Assembly: GCA_018268735.1 (NCBI GenBank)
Contig: JAFDWA010000747.1
Coordinates: 1-12,513, forward strand
DNA from: Actinomycetota bacterium
GTDB taxonomy: Bacteria; Actinomycetota; Acidimicrobiia; Acidimicrobiales; Microtrichaceae
Length of the DNA: 12,513 nt
Direction of reading: 5' to 3'
Numbering within the stretch: position 1 is the stretch's first letter; each line of letters begins with the position of its first letter. The position numbers and the translations under genes are program-made. A model generated the notes under the pieces. That model was not told where the DNA came from. It was given only the letters and a program-made list of their open reading frames with translations, and did not search any database. Shown in pieces: positions 6,657-12,513 of the stretch.

Positions 6657-9361
6657 GCACCCCGACGGCCAGGCAGACCGCCACGACGGCACCCGACCCC
6701 GTGGCCAGACCTGCTGCCACGGTCACCCGGAACCACGTCCGGGTCACCGTGCTGACCCCGCGACTGCTCCGACTGGAGTACGCCGCGGACGGCGCGTTCG
6801 AGGACCGGGCGACCATGGCGGTGGTCGACCGACGCTTCCCGGTCCCGGACTACGAGGTGCTCGACGCCGGGAGCTCCGGCCGGCTCGGCATCGACACCGG
6901 AGCGGTCGTGCTGAGGATCACCGACACCACCCGCCCGCTGCAGTCGACGACGACGACAGCTCGCATCGGTCGCGGCCGTCGAGCAGCGACCTGGCGGTTC
7001 GGCGACCGTCCACGAGGCAACCTCGGCGGCACGACGCGCACCCTCGACAACTGCCGTGGCCGGGAGGTCCGAGAGCTCGTCGACATCGACGAGGACGGCG
7101 CCCTGGTCTTCGGTGACTGGCACCGCTGGGACCTCGACCCGGGGCTCCTCTCGCGTGACGGGTGGGTCCTCGTCGACGACTCGGCCACGCCGGTGCTCGA
7201 CGCCGACCGGGGCCGTCCGGACGCCCGACGGGGCCGCGGTTGGCCGACCACCCGACCTCCCGGCCGGCGTCAGGACGTCTACCTGTTCGCGCATGGCTCC
7301 GGTCACCGCGCCGCGCTCGCGGACGCCGCACGACTCCTGGGACCGCAACCTCTCCCTCCCCGGTACGCGTTCGGGTACTGGTACAGCCGCTACTACGCGT
7401 ACACCGACCGGGAGCTCCTCGAGATCGCCGACCAGTTCGACACCATGGGCGTCCCCGTCGACGTGATGGTGATCGACATGGACTGGCACCGTCCCGGCTG
7501 GACCGGCTACTCGTGGGACCGTCGCTACTTCCCGGATCCCGACGACACGCTCGATCGGCTCCACCAGCGGGATCTCCGGGTCAGCCTCAACGTCCACCCG
7601 GCCGATGGCATCAGCCCCGACGAGGACGGATACCGGTCCATGGCGACCGCCCTGGGCATCGACCCGACGAGCGGGACACCGATCCCGTTCGACCCGGCGG
7701 ACCCGGCCTTCGTGGACGCCTACTTCACCCACCTGCACCACCCCGAGGAGGATCGGGGGGTCGACTTCTGGTGGATGGACTGGCAGCAGGGGACGACGAC
7801 GGCAGTCGCAGGACTCGATCCCCTGCCGTGGCTCAACGAGCTCCACTGGTCCGACCAGGAGGCCCGGCGTCCGGAGCTCCGCCCGCTCGTGTTCAGCCGC
7901 TGGGGTGGCCTCGGCGGGGGTCGCTACCCGATCGGCTTCTCCGGCGACGCCTGGTCGACGTGGAGCTCCCTCGCGATCCAGCCCTGGTTCACCGCGACGG
8001 CGGCGAACGTCGGCTACGGCTACTGGAGCCACGACATCGGCGGCCACTACGGCGCTGCGCCCAGCCCCGAGCTGTACACGCGGTGGTTGCAGTTCGGAGT
8101 CCACTCGCCGATCCTTCGCACGCACGCAACGAAGGATCCGAGCCAGGAGCGACGGTTCTGGGAGTTCCCGGACCCGTACCGGTCCGCGATGCTGAGCGCT
8201 GTCCGACGCCGCTACGAGCTGGTGCCGTACCTCTACGGGGCGTGCCGCTCGGCTGTCGACACCGGGGTGTCCGCAGTCCGGCCCATGTACCACGACCACC
8301 CGGACCGCGACGGGGCCTACGAGTCAACGGGCCAGTACTGCTTCGGCGATGCGTTCGTCGTCGCTCCGGTGGTGGAGCCCGTCGGCGAGGACCGGATGGC
8401 ACCCATCCGCGTGTGGTTGCCGAAGGGGCGTTGGTACGACACAGCGCTGGGCCAGACCGTCGCCGTCCACGCGGCCGGGGGCGGGTGGATCGAACGGCGC
8501 TACCTGCTCGACGAGGTTCCCGTGTTCGCGGCGGGCGGGGCCGTCGTCGCAGGCCAACGCAACGCCCGACGCCTCGCTGCCGCCTGCTACCCGCACCTGA
8601 CCGTGACCGCCTACCCGGGCGGCGACGGCGACGGCGAGCTGTACGAGGACGACGGGATCTCAACGGCGTACCTGCACGGCGAAGCGACCACCCTCGGCCT
8701 GCGCCAGCGGGTCAGCCCGACCACGCGCTCGGTGCAGCTCGCTCCGGCGAAGGGCTCCTACATCGGGTGGCAGCGACACCGACCGCTGCAGGTGCGGATC
8801 GTCGGGGAACCGGTGCCGCTCGACGTCGACTGCGACGGACGCAGCATCCCGATGGCCTCCTCCGCGGACGGCAACGGTGTCCGCACGGGCCGGTCCTACT
8901 GGTTCTACGACGCCGCCCAGACCTCGGTCGTGGTGTGCCTGGCACGGGTCGACCTGAGTGCGGGGACGAAGGTCCGGCTCCGACGCGACCGATCGCTGCC
9001 CGCCAGCACGGCCCGCCTGCTCGACGGCTTGCCCGGTCTCTTCCGGCGACTCGACGAGGTGGCACGTCGGATCGGGCAGGTCTCCCCCGCCTACGAGCTG
9101 CACCCGGAGGAGCGTCTCGCAGTCGATCTGGCGCAAGCAGCGAACCGCGCCACCCGCGACCCGGCTCGCCTGCTCTACGAGGTGCGACGGGTGCGATCCT
9201 CACTGGCGCACCTCGAGGACGTGCTGGCCGAGTTCCGTGACGCCTGGGGCCAGGCGATCGCCCTGCCCTTCCCCGAGCAGCGCGAGGTGGCGGTCGGCGT
9301 GGTCGACGAGGCCCGTCGCCTGTTGGGCACCACTGTGGCTCAGTTCGGAACACCACGCTGA
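6653..9361 (+). CDS. Glycoside hydrolase family 31 alpha-glycosidase
   Basis: This 902-residue enzyme should be a retaining alpha-glycosidase (alpha-glucosidase/xylosidase type). It has no signal peptide, so it is probably cytoplasmic. The N-terminal beta domain (~28-230) contains NLGGTTRTLD and GLLSRDGWVLVDDS. The catalytic barrel begins at PLPPRYAFGYWYSRYYAY (233-250). VDFWWMDWQQG (370-380) carries the presumed nucleophile D376, and FSGDAW (429-434) the presumed acid/base D432. WSHDIGGHYG (458-467) is another family signature. A C-terminal beta region has LYEDDG (663-668), as in DUF5110-type domains. About 120 further residues (~780-902) are predicted helical. The DWQQG form differs from the common 'D.NEP' of GH31 and marks a distinct subgroup whose substrate I cannot assign. 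GTG 6653 is kept because conserved sequence starts near residue 28. Confidence 0.92.
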   Translation: MSTPTARQTATTAPDPVARPAATVTRNHVRVTVLTPRLLRLEYAADGAFEDRATMAVVDRRFPVPDYEVLDAGSSGRLGIDTGAVVLRITDTTRPLQSTTTTARIGRGRRAATWRFGDRPRGNLGGTTRTLDNCRGREVRELVDIDEDGALVFGDWHRWDLDPGLLSRDGWVLVDDSATPVLDADRGRPDARRGRGWPTTRPPGRRQDVYLFAHGSGHRAALADAARLLGPQPLPPRYAFGYWYSRYYAYTDRELLEIADQFDTMGVPVDVMVIDMDWHRPGWTGYSWDRRYFPDPDDTLDRLHQRDLRVSLNVHPADGISPDEDGYRSMATALGIDPTSGTPIPFDPADPAFVDAYFTHLHHPEEDRGVDFWWMDWQQGTTTAVAGLDPLPWLNELHWSDQEARRPELRPLVFSRWGGLGGGRYPIGFSGDAWSTWSSLAIQPWFTATAANVGYGYWSHDIGGHYGAAPSPELYTRWLQFGVHSPILRTHATKDPSQERRFWEFPDPYRSAMLSAVRRRYELVPYLYGACRSAVDTGVSAVRPMYHDHPDRDGAYESTGQYCFGDAFVVAPVVEPVGEDRMAPIRVWLPKGRWYDTALGQTVAVHAAGGGWIERRYLLDEVPVFAAGGAVVAGQRNARRLAAACYPHLTVTAYPGGDGDGELYEDDGISTAYLHGEATTLGLRQRVSPTTRSVQLAPAKGSYIGWQRHRPLQVRIVGEPVPLDVDCDGRSIPMASSADGNGVRTGRSYWFYDAAQTSVVVCLARVDLSAGTKVRLRRDRSLPASTARLLDGLPGLFRRLDEVARRIGQVSPAYELHPEERLAVDLAQAANRATRDPARLLYEVRRVRSSLAHLEDVLAEFRDAWGQAIALPFPEQREVAVGVVDEARRLLGTTVAQFGTPR

Positions 9362-9413
9362 GTGGTCGTCCCGGTCGTGTGACCTCGAACACCACCGCGT
9401 TCGGTGAGATGTC

Positions 9414-9422
9414 TGGCATCGT
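9414..9422 (+). promoter_or_regulatory. Candidate extended -10 element upstream of the receiver-like gene
   Basis: TGG-CATCGT fits TGn followed by a hexamer with A2 and T6. Transcription would start near 9429, giving a leader of about 25 bases that carries the Shine-Dalgarno sequence at 9441. The element is weak and unsupported by a -35. Confidence 0.25.
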
Positions 9423-9440
9423 GGTCTGCGCGGCCCCCAC

Positions 9441-9445
9441 GGAGG
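9441..9445 (+). promoter_or_regulatory. Shine-Dalgarno sequence that sets the start at 9454
   Basis: GGAGG is followed by eight bases and then ATG at 9454. It favours this ATG over the in-frame GTG at 9379 and ATG at 9409, which have no such site. The residues upstream of 9454 are also not protein-like for this fold. Confidence 0.75.
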
Positions 9446-9453
9446 TACCGACC

Positions 9454-9936
9454 ATGTCCCGACCTGCGACGACAGAGAGCTGGGAGGGCGCACCGAGAGG
9501 CGCCGTCAGAGTCCTCGTCGAATGCCCGCCCGAGCAGACCCCTGATGCCGCTGCCGCCGTGCTGCGGCGCCAGGGCTACGAGGTGCGGGTGTGCGAAGGC
9601 CCCGACCGTCGCCACGAGTGCCCGATCCTGACCAAGGGCGCGTGTGCGCTCGTCTCGGGAGCCGACGTCGTGGTGAACCTCTTCGGTGCGACGGATCCGA
9701 ACACCCGTCCGGTCCTCAGCGCGATCAGCCAGGAGCGACGCCCTCCCGCGATCGTCACCGAGATGACGACACCGGAGGTGGAGCGTCACGATGCCAGCGG
9801 TGACTGGTGGTTCGAGCGGGATCGGGTCCACATCGTCGAGAGCCCGTTGACGAGCGCGACCCTGATCGAGGCCGTGGAGGACGCACTGGCACGACGTGAT
9901 CCCGTCGGAGCGCTGTGCACCGACGGACGCTGCTGA
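9454..9936 (+). CDS. Cysteine-rich receiver-like protein of unknown function
   Basis: I do not recognise this 160-residue protein. Its layout is that of a small alternating beta/alpha (CheY-like) domain. Strand VRVLVECP (18-25) is followed by a helix (AAAAVLRRQ) and strand YEVRVCEG (42-49). A loop with HECPILTKGAC comes next, then strand ADVVVNLFG (70-78), a helix, strand PAIVTEM (98-104), and a final VHIVESPLTSATLIEAVEDA resembling the end of response-regulator receivers. The position of the phospho-acceptor Asp appears to hold N75, so phosphorylation is unlikely if the alignment is right. Six Cys are present (24, 47, 56, 64, 155, 160), including C56-x7-C64, which could bind metal or form disulphides. 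No signal peptide or DNA-binding domain is visible. It sits between the GH31 and serine hydrolase genes, probably in its own transcript. The start is chosen by GGAGG at 9441. Being a gene is fairly sure; the fold is an inference. Confidence 0.7.
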   Translation: MSRPATTESWEGAPRGAVRVLVECPPEQTPDAAAAVLRRQGYEVRVCEGPDRRHECPILTKGACALVSGADVVVNLFGATDPNTRPVLSAISQERRPPAIVTEMTTPEVERHDASGDWWFERDRVHIVESPLTSATLIEAVEDALARRDPVGALCTDGRC

Positions 9937-9955
9937 GCGCCGATCCATCCGGTCC

Positions 9956-9983
9956 GTCGAAGCGGCGGGCCAGACCGCTCGAC
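9956..9983 (+). terminator. Candidate hairpin terminator without U-tract
   Basis: GTCG(A)AGCGG pairs with CCGCTCGAC as a nine-base-pair stem with one bulged A and a nine-base loop. It begins 20 bases after the stop of the upstream gene and ends before the next gene's -10 element. No run of T follows, so termination activity is inferred from position only. Confidence 0.35.
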
Positions 9984-10010
9984 AGACCCGAGACCGGCCG
10001 CCGTTGGACG

Positions 10011-10016
10011 CACAAT
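10011..10016 (+). promoter_or_regulatory. Candidate -10 element for a leaderless serine hydrolase transcript
   Basis: CACAAT ends six bases before the ATG at 10023, with A2, A5 and T6 matching a -10 box. No Shine-Dalgarno sequence precedes the ATG. This supports ATG 10023 over the longer open frame, which would start inside the intergenic hairpin region. Confidence 0.4.
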
Positions 10017-10022
10017 GGCGAC

Positions 10023-11426
10023 ATGTCGTTCCCGATCAGCACGCCGTCGGCCCAGGGCATCGACCCGACCACACTCCTGGAGCTCGTCGAGACCCTCGAC
10101 GCCGACCCACGGATCGAGCCGCACGGACTGATCGTCCAACGCCACGGCCATCGCGTGCTCGAGGCCTACTGGAGCCCGCACCGCAGCGGTCAGGCTCGCC
10201 TCGTCTACTCGCTCAGCAAGTCGTTCACCGGCGCCGCGCTCGGGCTCGCGCTCGGCGACGGACTGCTGTCGCTCGATGACCTGGTCGTCGACCACCTCGG
10301 GGATCTCATGGCCGACGCCGACGAGACGACACGCCGCATGCGCATCCGACACATCGCGTCGATGTCGTCCGGGCACCACGACGAGACCCTCCTCGACGCG
10401 TTCATCGCCGCGCCGGAGGACCCGCTCCGGGGGTTCTTCACCCTCCCTCCGCAGCACGAGCCGGGGACCTGGTTCGCCTACAACCAACCCCCGGTGCTGG
10501 CCCTGTCGACGATCCTGCACCGGGTGAGCGGGGTACGGCTCGTCGACCAGCTGCGCACCCGCGTGCTCGAGCCGATCGGGATCGAGGACCTGCGGTGGTA
10601 CCAGTACCGGCCCGGGGTCGACCTCGGGTTCTCCGGCGTGTTCACCGATCTCGACGCGATCGCCCGCTTCGGTCAGCTGCACCTGGAGGACGGTTCACTC
10701 GACGGGCGTCAGCTGCTGCCCGCCGGTTGGGTCGCCGAGGCGTCGCGGCCGCAGATCACCAACGAGCAGCGACCCGAACCCGACTGGAGGCGGGGCTACG
10801 GGTTCCAGCTGTGGATGTGCCGCCACGGCTACCGCGGCGACGGCGCCTACGGCCAGTACATGGTGGTGCTCCCTGAGCAGGACGCCGTCATCGCGCTCTT
10901 CTCCAACACCGAGAACATGCAGATCTTCATGGACCTCATCTGGGACCGGATGCTCCCGGCGTTCGCGCCGGCCCCCGACCCGGACCCGACCGGTGACGCC
11001 GCGCTGGCCGAGCGCGTCACCGACCTGCAGCTCCCGACCGCAGCGCAACGCACCGGATGGGGTCGTCGCCCGGGAGAGGTCACCGACGCCGTCTACCGCC
11101 CCGCCGAAGGGGCGCAGAACCACCCGAGCATCAACGCGATCGACGTCGCCGACGGTCACCTCGTCCTCCACGAAGGGGAGCACGTCACGAGGGTGCCGTT
11201 GTCGTCGACATGGGTCGATGTGCCCGGCGTCCCGATCTCGGCGAGTGCCGCAGCGAACGAGGCCGGAGACCTCGCGATGGACCTCGTCATGCGGGCGACA
11301 CCGCACCGGATCGAGATCACGACCCAGGCGTCGAAGCGCACCTTCGTCGCCAGATGGCCGCTGCACCCGCTCTTCGGGATGGGCCTCGAGCCGGTGCTCG
11401 CGACGATGGGTCCGCCACGACGATGA
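10023..11426 (+). CDS. Serine hydrolase, class C beta-lactamase-related family
   Basis: This 467-residue protein belongs to the beta-lactamase/transpeptidase-like group, which includes esterases, D-amino-acid peptidases and many uncharacterised hydrolases. The SxxK motif is SLSK (63-66, within VYSLSKSFTG), with S63 the nucleophile and K66 the general base. The Tyr-x-Asn-type motif is FAYNQ (Y153-N154). GDGAYGQY (272-279) occupies the place of the KTG/HxG box, followed by the family-typical PEQDAVIALFSNTEN. Residues ~320-467 form an extra C-terminal domain with beta character. No signal peptide is present, so it is probably cytoplasmic; antibiotic resistance should not be assumed. ATG 10023 is chosen over an in-frame GTG at 9915 because homology-like sequence (ISTPSAQGIDP) starts right after it and a -10-like hexamer lies just upstream. 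It converges with the minus-strand oxidoreductase, with nine bases between stops. Confidence 0.88.
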   Translation: MSFPISTPSAQGIDPTTLLELVETLDADPRIEPHGLIVQRHGHRVLEAYWSPHRSGQARLVYSLSKSFTGAALGLALGDGLLSLDDLVVDHLGDLMADADETTRRMRIRHIASMSSGHHDETLLDAFIAAPEDPLRGFFTLPPQHEPGTWFAYNQPPVLALSTILHRVSGVRLVDQLRTRVLEPIGIEDLRWYQYRPGVDLGFSGVFTDLDAIARFGQLHLEDGSLDGRQLLPAGWVAEASRPQITNEQRPEPDWRRGYGFQLWMCRHGYRGDGAYGQYMVVLPEQDAVIALFSNTENMQIFMDLIWDRMLPAFAPAPDPDPTGDAALAERVTDLQLPTAAQRTGWGRRPGEVTDAVYRPAEGAQNHPSINAIDVADGHLVLHEGEHVTRVPLSSTWVDVPGVPISASAAANEAGDLAMDLVMRATPHRIEITTQASKRTFVARWPLHPLFGMGLEPVLATMGPPRR

Positions 11427-11435
11427 TCTACCCAC

Positions 11436-12513
11436 TCACCCCCCGAGGCGGGCAGCACGTCCACGTCGTCGCTTCTCCCTGAGTCGGAGGCCGCGGCACA
11501 CCTCGACCGGGTCGAAGTCCGTCGGATCAGCGGGCACCGCGTCGGGATCCGCGAGCGCGGTGCCGAGGATCATCTCGACGAGCAGCGGTCGCCCGAGGAT
11601 CTCCCCAGCGCAGTTCGCCCCGCCGACCATCGCCCCGGCGACGCCGTGGCCCGAGGTGGTGTTGGCACCGACCAGCCACAACCCGTCGATCTCGGTGCGG
11701 TGTGCCGGTCGGTGCATGCCGGACTGCTCGGGGGAGTGCAGGTAGCCGTAGCTGGTTCCACCGGTGGAGCGCGTGTAACGCTCGTGCGACATCGGCGTCG
11801 CTGTCTCCATGAACACGACATGGTCCCGCAGGGATCGCCCGCCGAGGTGGTGGGCGAGCACCCGATCGCCCGCATCCAGCAACGCCTCGGTGATGGCGGA
11901 CTTCCGTTCCAGGTAGTCGACGTTCCGTCGGTAGCGGCCACCGTCGGCGGGGGACACATCGACACCCCACCAGTCGAGGCCCCGCGGTGCGAGGGTCATG
12001 ATCTGCAGGTTGGTCTGGCCACTCGGACACAGATGTGGGTTGTCCGGGTCCTTCCGTGACGCCATCGCGACATAGGCGAAGATCCCGGCCGCCGGGTCGA
12101 TCTCACCACGGTCGAGACCCGCGTACAGCGCCTCGGACTCATAGGTCGGGAAGACGAAGTAGTTGGTGTTCGGTCCATCGGCGAGGTCGACATCGAGGAC
12201 GAGGTACACGCACACGAGACCGAGGGTCATGGTCGCCTCCCGAGTCCAGCGAACCGTCGCCGGGTCCCAGTGCTCCTCACCGACGAGGTCGAGCACCGTG
12301 CGGGTGTGATCCGCGTTGGACACGACGAGGTCCGCTCGGATCGTCGAGCCGTCCTCGAGCTCGACGCCCACCGCTCGGCCCTCTTCGACGATGATCCGCC
12401 GAACCGGTGTGAGCGTACGAACCTCGCCACCGTGCGCTTCGACCACCTGCACGAGTCGGGCGGGGATCATCTGACCTCCGCCCTCCGGGTAGTAGGCGCC
12501 CCGCATGTAGTGG
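11436..12513 (-). CDS. CrtI-like FAD-dependent oxidoreductase, C-terminal part (5' end outside window)
   Basis: The frame runs open through the right edge, so the N-terminal Rossmann dinucleotide-binding motif is not seen; the ATG at 12506 is internal (preceded by His-Tyr). The ~358 visible residues match the phytoene desaturase/amine-oxidase-like group. EGGGQMIPARLVQVVEAHGG is followed by RIIVEEGRAVGVELEDGS and ADLVVSNADHTRTVLDLV, the FAD-domain return typical of the family. Near the C-terminus, GLWLVGANTTSGHGVAGAMV is the conserved FAD-contacting segment. The tail is basic (LREKRRRGRAARLGG). Family members desaturate, isomerise or oxidise carotenoids and other hydrophobic substrates, often at membranes. 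No carotenoid gene is visible here, so the substrate is unknown. The gene converges with the serine hydrolase, leaving no room for a separate intergenic terminator. Confidence 0.85.
   Translation of the reverse strand, partial: HYMRGAYYPEGGGQMIPARLVQVVEAHGGEVRTLTPVRRIIVEEGRAVGVELEDGSTIRADLVVSNADHTRTVLDLVGEEHWDPATVRWTREATMTLGLVCVYLVLDVDLADGPNTNYFVFPTYESEALYAGLDRGEIDPAAGIFAYVAMASRKDPDNPHLCPSGQTNLQIMTLAPRGLDWWGVDVSPADGGRYRRNVDYLERKSAITEALLDAGDRVLAHHLGGRSLRDHVVFMETATPMSHERYTRSTGGTSYGYLHSPEQSGMHRPAHRTEIDGLWLVGANTTSGHGVAGAMVGGANCAGEILGRPLLVEMILGTALADPDAVPADPTDFDPVEVCRGLRLREKRRRGRAARLGG

Noticed and set aside
6461..8299. 612-codon minus-strand open frame opposite the CapA-like and GH31 genes
   Set aside because: It spans the junction of two clearly coding plus-strand genes and has no recognisable domain.
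9379..9453. Upstream GTG/ATG starts for the receiver-like gene
   Set aside because: GTG 9379 and ATG 9409 have no ribosome site, while ATG 9454 has GGAGG at ideal spacing.
9915..10022. 36-codon N-terminal extension of the serine hydrolase
   Set aside because: It overlaps the previous gene's 3' end and the intergenic hairpin, is Arg/Pro-rich, and ATG 10023 directly precedes conserved-looking sequence.
5349..11426. A polysaccharide or capsule cluster built from the CapA-like, GH31 and serine hydrolase genes
   Set aside because: No capB/capC, glycosyltransferase, transporter or polymerase is present and the genes appear to have separate promoters.

Overview
The window is high-GC DNA with dense genes, strong G/C preference at third codon positions, frequent GTG starts and very short intergenic gaps. 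The gene families, including a TPR-rich ATPase-type regulator, a PvdQ-like acylase lipoprotein and several apparently leaderless genes, suggest an actinobacterial chromosome, possibly a member of the Acidimicrobiia. That taxonomic placement is inferred from style and was not tested by search. I see no tRNA, rRNA, CRISPR, insertion sequence, integrase or phage gene, and no gene-free stretch longer than about 100 bases.

Layout. The window opens inside a plus-strand gene for the TPR part of a large signal-transduction protein (2-1534). A small ABM-like (dimeric alpha/beta barrel) protein follows (1610-1894). Next is a large secreted Ntn-hydrolase lipoprotein of the penicillin acylase / N-acyl-homoserine lactone acylase family (1951-4584). 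Then come an orotate phosphoribosyltransferase-like protein (4647-5264), a membrane-anchored CapA-family metallophosphatase-like protein (5349 to 6656, or to 6609 if a suspected frameshift is real), and a GH31 alpha-glycosidase with an alpha-helical C-terminal extension (6653-9361). After these are a cysteine-rich, receiver-like protein of unknown function (9454-9936) and a class C beta-lactamase-related serine hydrolase (10023-11426). On the minus strand, converging with the serine hydrolase, is the C-terminal part of a CrtI-like FAD-dependent oxidoreductase (11436 to the window end).

The seven complete plus-strand genes share a strand, but I cannot tie them into one pathway. Several have a -10-like hexamer a few bases before the start codon and no Shine-Dalgarno sequence. 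They therefore look more like a series of separate, partly leaderless units than one operon. The acylase, CapA-like, GH31 and serine hydrolase genes could all act on cell-surface or scavenged substrates, but that is only a loose theme.

I do not see a convincing new multi-gene system. The most useful observations are a probable frameshift at the 3' end of the CapA-like gene, a repeated leaderless-promoter arrangement, an exact match of the acylase to the PvdQ catalytic spacing, and a receiver-like protein with Asn where the phospho-acceptor Asp would be.
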